A stretch of DNA of 64,000 nt from assembly GCA_046328715.1 (NCBI GenBank), contig JAXLWB010000010.1:1-64000 (forward strand), given 5' to 3'. Position numbers and translations under genes: made by a program. Source of the stretch: JAXLWB01 sp046328715 (GTDB taxonomy: Bacteria > Chloroflexota > Anaerolineae > Caldilineales > Caldilineaceae). Of the stretch, positions 33,174 to 41,761 are shown piece by piece (position 1 is the first letter of the stretch; each line of letters starts with the position of its first letter). The notes under the pieces were generated by a model. That model saw only the letters and a program-made list of their open reading frames with translations, did not search any database and was not told the origin of the DNA.

Positions 33174-34121
33174 ATGATATCCTACCTCACCTCTCGCATT
33201 GCTCGCTGGACTCTTGGTCTGCTGATCGTGGCCTTTGTTTCCTATGCCATGATGTTTTATGGCGCAGGCGATCCGGTCAAGCGTATGTTTTTGGATATGG
33301 AAGGCGGTGGCGTGGAGGTGGATGCGACAACCGTCGAGGCAATCCGCGCCAAATACGGGCTGGATAAACCGTTCGCCCAGCAGTTTGCCAGCTATATGAC
33401 AAATCTGGTTCAGGGCGATTGGGGTACCTCGATCCGCGAGAAGCGACCGGTTTGGAATATGGTGCGCGCCAAGTTGCCGATCTCGATGCAGATTGGTCTG
33501 GTGGCAACGGTTTTGAGTGTTTTGTTGGGGATTCCACTGGGCATTTTGTCGGCCCTCAACCACAACCGCTTTGTCGATCAGTTGATCGTGGGTTCGAGTG
33601 TCTTTATCAACGCCGTACCGATTTTTGTCACGGCACCGCTCCTGCTGCTCTTTCTGGTGGTGGGTCTCCATCTGATGGATGTTCCCTATGGCTGGAAGGG
33701 TCTCTTCAATCACCAGATTATCCTGCCTGTGATCGTGTTGGCATTAGGGCCACTGCCTGCCATTGTGCGCCAAACGCGGGCCGGCATGCTCGATGTAATC
33801 AGCGAGGATTATATTCGTACAGCGCGTGCTAAAGGGCTAACCCAGTCGCTGATCGTCTTCCGGCATATGTTGCGCCCGGTCCTGATTCCAGTGGCCACGG
33901 CGGTCGGCTTGATCCTGATTTCGTTGGTCAATGGTGCGCTCTTTGTTGAACAGATTTTCAGCATTCCTGGCTTTGGCAAACTCACCATCCAGGGGGTGCA
34001 GCAGGTGGACTATCCGGTGATCATGGCAACCGTGCTGGTTGGCGCGCTGATTGTCATGGTCGGCAATATGTTGATCGACTTAGTCTATCCGCTGCTCGAC
34101 CCGCGTGTCACACGTAAGTAA
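33174..34121 (+). CDS. ABC transporter permease, DppB/OppB type
   Basis: The 315-residue protein has six membrane helices and family blocks: an N-terminal TSRIARWTLGLLIVAFVSYAM helix, KYGLDKPFAQQFASYM, and the EAA loop DYIRTARAKGLTQSLIVFRHMLRP. It forms the channel with the next gene product. Its ATG lies seven bases after the end of a long hairpin and has no visible ribosome-binding site. Confidence 0.92.
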   Translation: MISYLTSRIARWTLGLLIVAFVSYAMMFYGAGDPVKRMFLDMEGGGVEVDATTVEAIRAKYGLDKPFAQQFASYMTNLVQGDWGTSIREKRPVWNMVRAKLPISMQIGLVATVLSVLLGIPLGILSALNHNRFVDQLIVGSSVFINAVPIFVTAPLLLLFLVVGLHLMDVPYGWKGLFNHQIILPVIVLALGPLPAIVRQTRAGMLDVISEDYIRTARAKGLTQSLIVFRHMLRPVLIPVATAVGLILISLVNGALFVEQIFSIPGFGKLTIQGVQQVDYPVIMATVLVGALIVMVGNMLIDLVYPLLDPRVTRK

Positions 34122-34130
34122 ATTCTGATA

Positions 34131-34175
34131 GGGTGACAAGGTGACAATGTCGGTCACCTTGTCACCTTGTCACCC
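34131..34175. repeat. junction hairpin built of GGTGACAA-type short repeats
   Basis: GGGTGACAAGGTGACA (34131-34146) pairs perfectly with TGTCACCTTGTCACCC (34160-34175). The arms consist of 8-base units (GGTGACAA). It lies between the two permease genes. Confidence 0.75.
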
Positions 34176-34184
34176 TGTCACACT

Positions 34185-35156
34185 ATGTCCGCATCTACAA
34201 CTGTCCGCTCACTTGATCTCCGAACTGAACAAAACGTCCAGGTCCGCAGCTTGTGGCTGGACGCCTGGCGACGGCTGCGTAAAAATCGGCTGGCACTCTT
34301 TGGCCTCGCCATTATTCTGATTTTTATTTTTATGGCGCTCTTTGGTCGCTTGCTGACCCCCTACGACTTTTTAGAGCAAGACATGAAGCATCAACTGCAA
34401 CCACCCTCTGTCTCCCATTGGTTGGGAACCGATGCCCTGGGGCGTGACATTCTCAGCCGTTTGCTCTATGGTGCCCGCACCGCCGCCATTGTTGCGGTCA
34501 CCACCACTGCGGTCAGCCTCTTTCTCGGCATCTTGATTGGACTGACGGCAGGTTTCCGTGGTGGGCGAGTGGATGATCTATTGATGTGGTTGACCGATGT
34601 TACGATGTCGATCCCGAGCCTGCTGCTGGCGATGCTAATCAACACAGCGCTCAAACGCCCCATCGCCAACTGGTTCGACCGCCTCTACGAGACGACGAGA
34701 AACCCCTTCTTTCTCAACACGCTCTGGTTGGATTTTGTGTTGGTCTTTGGTGCCCTGGCACTGATCAGTTGGCCAGGCTATGCGCGCCTGATCCGCAGCC
34801 AGGTCTTGAGCATCACCAGCACGACGTATGTCGAAGGGGCACGCGCCTCGGGAGCTACCAATCGACGCATCATGTGGCGTCACATCGTCCCCAATGCGCT
34901 TGGCCCGCTGATTGTCTCAGTTACGGCGGGCATTGGCGGGGCCATTGTGCTCGAATCCTCGCTGAGTTATCTGGGTGTCGGCATCCAGCCACCTAATGCT
35001 AGTTGGGGTAGCATGTTGTCCGACAGCCTCAAACTCTGGCGCACCTCCCCGCACCTCATGGTCACGCCTGCGGTGACGATTGGCCTGATCCAACTGGCTT
35101 TCACCTTTTTCGGTGATGGCCTGAATGACGCGTTGAATCCCAAGCAGAATAAGTAA
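34185..35156 (+). CDS. ABC transporter permease, DppC/OppC type
   Basis: The product is 323 residues from this start (329 from 34167). It has the OppC-type N-terminal segment (SLWLDAWRRLRKNRLALFGLAIILI), HWLGTDALGRDILSRLLYG, and the EAA loop YVEGARASGATNRRIMWRHIVPN. It should pair with the permease at 33174. No ATP-binding subunit genes follow, which is unusual for this family. I prefer the ATG at 34185 because it falls outside the hairpin. Confidence 0.9.
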   Translation: MSASTTVRSLDLRTEQNVQVRSLWLDAWRRLRKNRLALFGLAIILIFIFMALFGRLLTPYDFLEQDMKHQLQPPSVSHWLGTDALGRDILSRLLYGARTAAIVAVTTTAVSLFLGILIGLTAGFRGGRVDDLLMWLTDVTMSIPSLLLAMLINTALKRPIANWFDRLYETTRNPFFLNTLWLDFVLVFGALALISWPGYARLIRSQVLSITSTTYVEGARASGATNRRIMWRHIVPNALGPLIVSVTAGIGGAIVLESSLSYLGVGIQPPNASWGSMLSDSLKLWRTSPHLMVTPAVTIGLIQLAFTFFGDGLNDALNPKQNK

Positions 35157-35160
35157 AAAA

Positions 35161-35227
35161 GACAAGAAGAGAGGGAGACAGGAAGACAACCATTCTTCCC
35201 CTCTTCTTGTCCTCCTGTCTTCCTGTC
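35161..35227. repeat. junction hairpin built of GACAGGAA-type short repeats
   Basis: GACAAGAAGAG (35161-35171) and GACAGGAAGACA (35177-35188) face CTCTTCTTGTC (35201-35211) and TGTCTTCCTGTC (35216-35227). The perfect complements are in crossing order, but a nested pairing with G-U wobbles is also possible. It fills the gap between the permease and oxidoreductase genes. Confidence 0.65.
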
Positions 35228-35234
35228 TAACCTT

Positions 35235-36311
35235 ATGAACCTATCCACAACACCCCTCCACTCTATCATCGTCGGCATGGGCGGCTTAAGCAACGCCATG
35301 AGCAAGATGCTGCGTCAATATGATTGGCATCGCACCGTTGGCGTAGTTGATATTCGCCCCGAAAGTTTGCAAAAGGCACAGGCCGAACTCGACTTGCCCG
35401 ACGATGCGCTCTTTACCGATCTCACTCGTGCCTTGGGCGAATCTGACGCCGATGTGGTGCTGATCAACACGCCATCGGAGTTGCACTTTGCGCAATGCAA
35501 GGCTACGCTGCTGGCAGGCAAAGATGTGCTGGTGGCCAAACCGATCACCAACAACTTTGAAGAGGCGGTCGAACTGGTTGATCTGGCGGCCAACTTGGGA
35601 CGCAAGCTCTGTGTCGGCCAGCAGATGCGCTTTCATCGCCACTTTCAAGCAGTGAAAGCCTTTGTCGCCAGCGGCGAGTTGGGAAGGGTTGAGATGGCAA
35701 ACTTTTTCAATGCCAAACCACGCCACAAAGCACTCAACCTCAAAGGTATGAGCCAACCCGTGCTCTACGAAGCTTCCTGCCATCATTTTGATGCGCTGTT
35801 GGGTGTCTTCCCCCAAAATGTGCCCGAAGCCATCACCTGTGACGGCTTTCGTCCTTCCTGGTCGGTCTACGATGGTCCTTGCTCGGTCAATGCGCTGATC
35901 CACTGGAGCGCTGGACTGCACATGCTCTATCACGGCGGCTTCTCGTCGCAGAGCGATCTCTACGAATTCCGTCTGGAAGGCGAGCGAGGCGCGCTGCGCT
36001 GTCGCGGCATCCACATGAGCAACGACACCATGCATTACGACTTTGCGCTGCGCAATGGCAACTTCGCCGAACGGGCCATTGATGAAAATACACCGCTGGT
36101 TAACCCGTGGACGACCTTCTTCGAGCAGTGGCATCATTACATGGCAACCGGCACGCTGGCCGACGGCACAGAACCGCACTTCACAGGACGCAACAATCTC
36201 AAAGTCTTTGCTATGCTGAGTGCTGGGATTGACTCGATTGAAACCGGAAGCCGTGTGCAGATCGCCGGGAATCCGAGGTATCGGCGGGCATTTCTTGGGT
36301 CGATGCCGTAA
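35235..36311 (+). CDS. Gfo/Idh/MocA family oxidoreductase
   Basis: The 358-residue protein has an N-terminal Rossmann start (IIVGMGGLSNAMSKML), DVRLI-like strand VDIRPES, INTPSELHFAQCKATLLAGK, VAKPITNNFEEA (the EKP-equivalent Lys motif) and a C-terminal substrate domain with EASCHHFDALL. Members oxidise or reduce sugars and cyclitols with NAD(P). The substrate is unknown; the importer and LacI gene upstream suggest a sugar. A second family member is encoded at 60565-61641. No ribosome-binding site precedes the ATG. Confidence 0.9.
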   Translation: MNLSTTPLHSIIVGMGGLSNAMSKMLRQYDWHRTVGVVDIRPESLQKAQAELDLPDDALFTDLTRALGESDADVVLINTPSELHFAQCKATLLAGKDVLVAKPITNNFEEAVELVDLAANLGRKLCVGQQMRFHRHFQAVKAFVASGELGRVEMANFFNAKPRHKALNLKGMSQPVLYEASCHHFDALLGVFPQNVPEAITCDGFRPSWSVYDGPCSVNALIHWSAGLHMLYHGGFSSQSDLYEFRLEGERGALRCRGIHMSNDTMHYDFALRNGNFAERAIDENTPLVNPWTTFFEQWHHYMATGTLADGTEPHFTGRNNLKVFAMLSAGIDSIETGSRVQIAGNPRYRRAFLGSMP

Positions 36312-36320
36312 AAGGCGTTT

Positions 36321-36346
36321 TAAACACGGATACCAAGGAACACGGA
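36321..36346. repeat. single arm of an AACACGGAT-type junction repeat
   Basis: The 26 bases starting TAAACACGGATACCAAGG match one arm of the hairpin at 39835-39898, with two differences, but the opposite arm is absent here. It occupies the short gap before the DUF6807 gene. Confidence 0.55.
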
Positions 36347-36349
36347 ATA

Positions 36350-37234
36350 ATGGAACAAATTAACCAATCTCCCTACACTGCCATCCAACATCTCGATCAC
36401 GACCAATTCGGCTACCTCGTCGTCGATTCTACCAACAAACGCTGTTTAGGCGGCATCGGTGCCAATTATTACCGTTCCTGGGTCTTCCCACTCTACACGC
36501 CGAATGGACTCACCGTGATCCAGGAGTTTCCCTTCGATCACCCCTTCCACAACGGCTTCTGGGTGGCACAGGGACCCATCTTTCTCGACGGGCGAGAAGT
36601 GACCTTCTGGCCGGCACCGCCCATGCGCAAAGCCAATGAGGCACTTTTCACCCACATGGGACGCATGGAGACGCTGGGCAAGCCAACCATTACACCGCAT
36701 GCCAACGGCGTACGTTTTGAAGTGCGCTTGCTCTGGCGTGACAAAGACGAACAACCCGTGCTCGATGAAGTACGCACCGTGGATTTCTACAGCATGGACG
36801 ATGCCACTGTCTGTGACATGACCAGTCGCCAAACCGCAAACTACAGTGCTTTGCGTTATGCGGCGACCAAGTTTGGCTCGATCGGCATCCGTGTCGAACC
36901 GCGCCTGCTGCCACTACTGGGCGGCGAAGTGCTGGCCGATGGCGGAAGACGTGGCAACGCTGACGTTGCGCTCGATCAGGAATGTCGCTATGTCGCCTAT
37001 GAGAATAGCCTGCCTACGGGTGGTCGCTTTGGTGTGCTGCTCACCAGCTTGGATGGACCCCGCCCACAGTTGGGTCCCTGGTTTATTCGGGATTATGGAT
37101 TGGCGTATTACAGCCCGACACGCAATCGTGAGATCCTTGTGGCAACCGGAGAAAGTTGGCAGGTGGGGTTGCGGGTAGTGGCATATGATGGAGTGCTGAG
37201 TGAGGAACGAGCACACAACTGGGTAGCGCCATAG
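36350..37234 (+). CDS. PmoA-like DUF6807 family protein
   Basis: The 294-residue protein shows the DUF6807 pattern from memory: YYRSWVFPLYTPNGLTVIQEFPFDHPFHNGFW, with conserved His and Asp, and later ATKFGSIGIRVEPRLLP. The fold is beta-rich and these proteins usually accompany Gfo/Idh/MocA enzymes in sugar-catabolic loci, as here. They are not methane monooxygenases despite the historic label. The biochemical role is unknown. Confidence 0.8.
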   Translation: MEQINQSPYTAIQHLDHDQFGYLVVDSTNKRCLGGIGANYYRSWVFPLYTPNGLTVIQEFPFDHPFHNGFWVAQGPIFLDGREVTFWPAPPMRKANEALFTHMGRMETLGKPTITPHANGVRFEVRLLWRDKDEQPVLDEVRTVDFYSMDDATVCDMTSRQTANYSALRYAATKFGSIGIRVEPRLLPLLGGEVLADGGRRGNADVALDQECRYVAYENSLPTGGRFGVLLTSLDGPRPQLGPWFIRDYGLAYYSPTRNREILVATGESWQVGLRVVAYDGVLSEERAHNWVAP

Positions 37235-37368
37235 ACTATGGCTGTTCCACAGATGATGGTATGAGTTTTGGCTATGGTGGCTTGAAGTGGCGGTTTCTCA
37301 TGCGTGGGAAAAGGCAAATCTGACAAAGTGAAGTCTTTCTGTGGCTGGTAGAAAGTGATACCAACTGT

Positions 37369-37785
37369 ATGAAAATCAATGCAAAAGTGCACAATAGTGC
37401 GGGTCAACATTTGGTGACGCTACGTACCGACGACCAGGCGCATTCATTGTCAATTCCACCCAAGGCAACAGGTCTTGGTTCAAGCGCAAATGGTGGCGAG
37501 CTGTTGTTTTTAGCGTTGGCCACTTGCTATTGCAATGATATTTATCGTGAGGCCACTAAGCGGAACATCAACGTTACTGAAGTCGAAGTCGAGGTGGAAG
37601 GTGAATTCGGCGGGGTGGGTGAGCCAGCCAAGCAGATTGCCTACCGTGCCAAAGTCACCGCACAGGCCAGTGAGGCAGAAATCCTTGAGTTGATGCGTCA
37701 TACCGATCAGGTAGCTGAGATACAAAATACGCTCAGGCTGGGTATTCCTGTAACCCTCAGCGCCATTGCTGCCGTGAGTGTGTGA
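37369..37785 (+). CDS. OsmC family protein
   Basis: The 138-residue protein has the OsmC pattern GSSANGGELLFLALATCYCNDIYREATKRNI with the first reactive Cys, and a C-terminal PVTLSAIA. The second Cys, usually in a CPV-like motif, is not visible (RLGIPVTL). Classical OsmC/Ohr proteins reduce organic hydroperoxides using two Cys, so this member may work differently. It stands in a gap between the DUF6807 gene and a small unknown gene. Confidence 0.82.
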   Translation: MKINAKVHNSAGQHLVTLRTDDQAHSLSIPPKATGLGSSANGGELLFLALATCYCNDIYREATKRNINVTEVEVEVEGEFGGVGEPAKQIAYRAKVTAQASEAEILELMRHTDQVAEIQNTLRLGIPVTLSAIAAVSV

Positions 37786-37807
37786 GTCACGTAAATAGGA
37801 CTTCTCA

Positions 37808-38095
37808 ATGAACCCCACACAGCCGACCAAAGCCACTGTACAGCACGTCATCCTTCTGGATGGAACGAAAATCCATGAATTCCTGGATGCCGCCTGGTAT
37901 GACACCGCCACCCCCTATCGAGGCTGCCTGCGCGAGTTGCAAAGGCTGTACGATCTAACAGCAAGCCATTCACTGGAAATTGTCAGCTACGGAAAAAGCT
38001 ACAAAATCGCCACTCAAGCCGATTTTCGCCACTGGGTGGCAGAAGTCTTCGAGCAAGGTGGCAATTTCGGCTTTGCAAAACGACTTTTGACTTAA
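37808..38095 (+). CDS. small hypothetical protein
   Basis: The 95-residue protein is not recognised. It has a mixed alpha/beta look with HVILLDGTKIHEFLDAAWYD at the start and YKIATQADFRHWVAEVFEQGG near the end. It begins 22 bases after the OsmC gene and may be translated with it. No clear ribosome-binding site is present. The end of the gene runs into a dispersed repeat (38094-38148). Confidence 0.5.
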   Translation: MNPTQPTKATVQHVILLDGTKIHEFLDAAWYDTATPYRGCLRELQRLYDLTASHSLEIVSYGKSYKIATQADFRHWVAEVFEQGGNFGFAKRLLT

Positions 38096-38148
38096 AATTT
38101 GCGAATTGTGAATTGCGAGATAACCTGCCACTCGCCATCCGTATTTTC
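38094..38148. repeat. dispersed repeat, GCGAATTG/CACTCGCCA type, copy 1
   Basis: The segment contains GCGAATTGTGAATTGCGAG and TGCCACTCGCCATCCG. It aligns over about 55 bases with 63835-63889, and the ends (AAAAT... ATTTTC) are complementary. It fills most of the gap before the ThDP enzyme gene. Confidence 0.6.
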
Positions 38149-38204
38149 GAGGATGTCTAATCTTTTAACCTTCCCATTCTCGTCCTTTTGGTGGATAAAT
38201 TCCT

Positions 38205-39830
38205 ATGCCAATTCTCAATGGTGGACAAGCGTTAATTGAATCATTGCAACGGGCGGGAATCCGCACCGTCTTCGGCGTTCCAGGTGCAGGACAGTACGAA
38301 GCGGTGGATGCACTCTATGGGCGCAGTGACATTCGTTATATCTCATTGCGCCACGAACAGGCTGCCAGCTACATGGCCGACGGTTATGCCCGCGCCAGTG
38401 GTGAGATCGCGGCGGCATTGGTGCTGCCAGGGCCGGGCGTCTACAATGCAGGTGCTGGCATCGCGACTGCCTACGCTACCTCCACGCCGATGCTCGTCAT
38501 CACCGGCACGCGCCATCAGGAAGGCGCGCCTCCGGCTGAAAACGAGTTGGATTGGTACAACAATCTGGCCAAGTGGGCCGTGCGAGCCAAGAGTCCGGCA
38601 AAGATTCCCTCCTTGGTACAGACAGCCATCGGCCAACTCACGAGTGGACGCCCTCGGCCCGTGGTGATCGAGATCTCATCCCAGGTCTTTGCCATGCAAG
38701 AAGAAGTCACACTGCCCGAACACTGGTCGCGTGGATCGCTGATTGAGAAGAGTTTAGGAATAGTGCTTTCTCCATTCCAAACGCCAGGGGTCCCGCAGCG
38801 AAGCGTCGAACTTACCCAAGCCACCCAACACTTAGCCCAGGCGCAACGTCCTGTCATCTGGGCCGGCGGCGGAGTTCACAGTGCTAGGGCATGGCATACG
38901 CTACAAGCCCTGGCAGAACTTCTGCAAGCACCCGTAGTCACGACCCCCGAAGGCAAAGGTGCACTCTCCGACCGTCATCCGCTTTCCTTGGGATTGGCTG
39001 AGTTGCGTTATGCACCGTTAAAACGCTGGCTGGATCAGCGCAATCTGGTACTGGCCGTCGGCACGCGCAGCGATGTCACCAAACAATTGCCCAACGCTCA
39101 CATCATCCGTATCGACATCGACCCTGACCAGATCAAACAAAATGAGCGCCAACTTGCACTGGTGGGAGATGCCGACGAAATTTTGACTGCCCTCCACACC
39201 TTGCTTCAGGATGCCACGTCCACTCGCCCCAGCATTGCCGACGAGGTGCGATCCCTCAACCAACAGCGCTTTGACCCCGCCAAACAGTTGCAGCCGCAAT
39301 GGGAGTTGATGACCGCCATCCGTGCCGCCCTGCCCGATGATGGCATTCTGGTGCAGGGGATGAACCAGATGGGCTACTACAGCCGCAACTACTTTCCAGT
39401 CTACCATCCGCGCAGCTACATCACGGCTTCGCCCCTGGCAACGCTCGGGGCTGCATTCCCACAGGCATTGGGTGCTAAGGTCGCCCAGCCGGAGCGGGCT
39501 GTCGTGGCGCTTTGTGGCGATGGCGGCTTTCTCTACAACGCCCAGGAGTTGGCGACTGCGGTCAAATATGGCATCAACGTCGTGGTGATCGTCTTCAACG
39601 ACAACGCCTATGGCAACGTGTTGCGCACCCAGGAAGAACAGTTCGACGGGCGGGTGATCGGCACCGAGTTGCACAATCCTGATTTCGTCAAGCTAGCAGA
39701 GGCGTATGGCGTGGTAGGAATGCGTGCGTCTGACGGCAATTCATTGTATACTGCCTTATCCACTGCAATCGCCAATCATGCGCCCACATTAATTGAAGTA
39801 CCAGTGGGCAAGATGAGACGAGAGTACTAA
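38205..39830 (+). CDS. thiamine-diphosphate-dependent enzyme (acetolactate synthase-like)
   Basis: The 541-residue protein has the three-domain ThDP fold: an N-terminal Pyr domain with the catalytic Glu in LRHEQAA (E51), a central domain, and a C-terminal PP domain with GDGGFLYNAQELATAVKYGI and VIVFNDNAYGN. Relatives include acetolactate synthase, glyoxylate carboligase, sulfoacetaldehyde acetyltransferase and benzoylformate decarboxylase; motifs alone do not decide. A class V aminotransferase gene follows after a hairpin, suggesting amino-acid or glyoxylate-linked chemistry. Confidence 0.85.
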   Translation: MPILNGGQALIESLQRAGIRTVFGVPGAGQYEAVDALYGRSDIRYISLRHEQAASYMADGYARASGEIAAALVLPGPGVYNAGAGIATAYATSTPMLVITGTRHQEGAPPAENELDWYNNLAKWAVRAKSPAKIPSLVQTAIGQLTSGRPRPVVIEISSQVFAMQEEVTLPEHWSRGSLIEKSLGIVLSPFQTPGVPQRSVELTQATQHLAQAQRPVIWAGGGVHSARAWHTLQALAELLQAPVVTTPEGKGALSDRHPLSLGLAELRYAPLKRWLDQRNLVLAVGTRSDVTKQLPNAHIIRIDIDPDQIKQNERQLALVGDADEILTALHTLLQDATSTRPSIADEVRSLNQQRFDPAKQLQPQWELMTAIRAALPDDGILVQGMNQMGYYSRNYFPVYHPRSYITASPLATLGAAFPQALGAKVAQPERAVVALCGDGGFLYNAQELATAVKYGINVVVIVFNDNAYGNVLRTQEEQFDGRVIGTELHNPDFVKLAEAYGVVGMRASDGNSLYTALSTAIANHAPTLIEVPVGKMRREY

Positions 39831-39834
39831 TATT

Positions 39835-39898
39835 TCCGTGTTCTTGAGATCCGTGTTTACAAAGCCTTTTTATAAACACGGATCTCAAGGAACACGGA
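39835..39898. repeat. junction hairpin of AACACGGAT type
   Basis: TCCGTGTTC plus TTGAGATCCGTGTTTA on the left pairs with TAAACACGGATCTCAA plus GAACACGGA on the right, with a single-base bulge. The stem is 25 bp. It begins four bases after the ThDP enzyme stop codon and fills the gap to the aminotransferase gene. Confidence 0.78.
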
Positions 39899-39920
39899 TC
39901 ACATCAGATAGTGAGCAATC

Positions 39921-41090
39921 ATGAAACAACGTAAAAAACTCATGCTCCCCGGTCCGGTTGATGTCTTTGAAGAAACCTTGGAGGCAATGGCACAGCCCGT
40001 ACGCTCCAATTTCACCGAGGATTGGGGGCAGATCTACGGCGAGACCATCGAACTGCTGCGTCAGGTGTTCCAGACCAAAAACGATATCTACATTATGACC
40101 GCACCCGGTTCCGGGGCGATCGAAGCCAGTATCGCCAGCCTCTTTATGCATGGGGAAAAGGTCGCCGCAGTCAGCAATGGTCCTTTTGCCAACCGAGCGA
40201 TCGAGATTCTGCGTCACTTCGGCTGTACCGTGATCGAGGTAAAAGAAGATTGGGGCAAGGCTGGCAGCGTCGCCAAGATGCGTCAAACCTTGGATGAACA
40301 CCCCGACATTGTCGGCATCGCCGTGGTCGCCAACGAGACTGGCACCGGCGTGCGCAATCCCGTGCAAGAGTTGACCAAACTGGCCCATGAACATGATATC
40401 CCGATCTTTGTTGATGCCGTCTCAGGCATGGGTGGCTACAATTTGCCCGTCGATGAATGGGGCATTGACCTGATCTGCACTTCTTCAAACAAAGCGTTGG
40501 AGATGGCACCGGGATTGGGCATCATTTCGGTCAATGAGCGGGCCTGGAAGCTGATCGATGCCAAACAGGAGAAGGCCCACCGCGGCTGGTACTACAATCT
40601 CTCTACCTGGAAGCGCTACGCCGGTTCCCGTCCTGGCCCGGCCCCTTCGCCCACCACGATGGCGACAAGCATGATCGTCGGTTTGAATGCCAGCCTGAGA
40701 CGCATTGTCGAGGGCGAAACACTGCAAGGTCATTGGGAACGCTATGCCAAGGCACAACGGGCCGTGCGAGTCGGTCTACAGAATATCGGCTTTCCGATGC
40801 TGGTCGATGAGGCGGATGCGTCCTTCACAGTAACCACCGTCTGCAAACGAGACGAGATGGAACACGAGCAGGAGTTGCGCGATTACCTTTCTGCCAAACA
40901 CAACTTCACCGTCTCCGGCACCTGGGGCGACCTGACCGGCAAAGCTTTTCGTGTGGCGCACATGGGTAAGGCCAGTACGTTGGAGTATCTGATTCCGTTT
41001 TTGCTGGGGATTGAGGATTATGTGCGGACGGAGTTGAAGGTGGATGTGCCAGTGGGGGCAAGTTTGGTGGGGGTAGAGATTGGGGAGTAG
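39921..41090 (+). CDS. class V aminotransferase (alanine/serine-glyoxylate type)
   Basis: The 389-residue PLP enzyme has TAPGSGAIEASIASL, VVANETGTGVRNPV, PIFVDAVSGMGG (the Asp that binds the PLP ring) and CTSSNKALEMAPGLG with the PLP-binding Lys. It belongs to the alanine-glyoxylate/serine-glyoxylate aminotransferase group, which also includes 2-aminoethylphosphonate aminotransferase. It would feed glyoxylate or an aldehyde into or out of the ThDP enzyme encoded just upstream, an inference from context. Confidence 0.87.
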   Translation: MKQRKKLMLPGPVDVFEETLEAMAQPVRSNFTEDWGQIYGETIELLRQVFQTKNDIYIMTAPGSGAIEASIASLFMHGEKVAAVSNGPFANRAIEILRHFGCTVIEVKEDWGKAGSVAKMRQTLDEHPDIVGIAVVANETGTGVRNPVQELTKLAHEHDIPIFVDAVSGMGGYNLPVDEWGIDLICTSSNKALEMAPGLGIISVNERAWKLIDAKQEKAHRGWYYNLSTWKRYAGSRPGPAPSPTTMATSMIVGLNASLRRIVEGETLQGHWERYAKAQRAVRVGLQNIGFPMLVDEADASFTVTTVCKRDEMEHEQELRDYLSAKHNFTVSGTWGDLTGKAFRVAHMGKASTLEYLIPFLLGIEDYVRTELKVDVPVGASLVGVEIGE

Positions 41091-41113
41091 AGATTGGGAG
41101 ATTAGGAGATTTT
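41077..41113. repeat. tandem GATTGGGA/GATTAGGA short repeats
   Basis: AGATTGGGGAGTAGAGATTG continues into GGGAGATTAGGAGATT. The unit is 7-8 bases and recurs as a full hairpin at 54514-54581. Here only one arm exists. The repeat overlaps the last four codons of the aminotransferase gene and may have extended its reading frame. Confidence 0.6.
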
Positions 41114-41150
41114 GTTGCAACTAAATACAAGGTGTTAGTTGTCAATACAA

Positions 41151-41741
41151 ATGCAAATAAACACGGATTTACCTTTCGGCGATTGGCCGCAACAAGGCGA
41201 ATGGACCTACGAGGATTTCTTACGTTTACCGGATGTTGGCAAACGATATGAGATTATTGAGGGAAGACTATACATTGGTGATTCACCCACAATGGAGCAC
41301 CAATACGCGCTTCAGAAGATACTCTTTCAAATTCATCTGCTAACAGAAGCATCCGTTGGTGGCATGGTTTTGATTGGTCCAATTGGGGTTCATCTATCCG
41401 AGACAACAAAACCAATACAACCTGATGGTCTTTACATCAAACAGGATCGATTGCCGCCTAAAGGTACTGAATTCATTGAATTTGCGCCCGATCTCATTGT
41501 CGAAGTCATTTCGCCCAGTTCAATCCGGCTGGATCGTCACATCAAGTTTGATGCTTATGAACGTTACGGTGTTGCTGAATATTGGCTGGTCGATCCCAAA
41601 GCACGCTTGGTCGAGGTCTATACCTGGCAACGAGGAGAGTACGCTCTCTGGGGACAATATACGGAGGATGACATTGTCACCTCGCAGTTGCTAGAAGGCT
41701 TGGCAATCAAGGCGAGTCTGCTCTTTCAGCCGAAATCGTAG
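41151..41741 (+). CDS. Uma2 family (DUF820) restriction-fold protein
   Basis: The 196-residue protein has the Uma2 pattern: TYEDFLRLPDVGKRYEIIEG, QPDGLYIKQD, and PDLIVEVISPSS with the PD-(D/E)xK-like catalytic residues, then YERYGVAEYWLVDPKARLVEVY. These predicted nucleases are very abundant in Cyanobacteria and Chloroflexota; their role is unclear. I used the ATG at 41151; a TTG at 41139 also fits. No ribosome-binding site is evident. Confidence 0.88.
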   Translation: MQINTDLPFGDWPQQGEWTYEDFLRLPDVGKRYEIIEGRLYIGDSPTMEHQYALQKILFQIHLLTEASVGGMVLIGPIGVHLSETTKPIQPDGLYIKQDRLPPKGTEFIEFAPDLIVEVISPSSIRLDRHIKFDAYERYGVAEYWLVDPKARLVEVYTWQRGEYALWGQYTEDDIVTSQLLEGLAIKASLLFQPKS

Positions 41742-41761
41742 AGAACCGCGAGCTTTATGTG

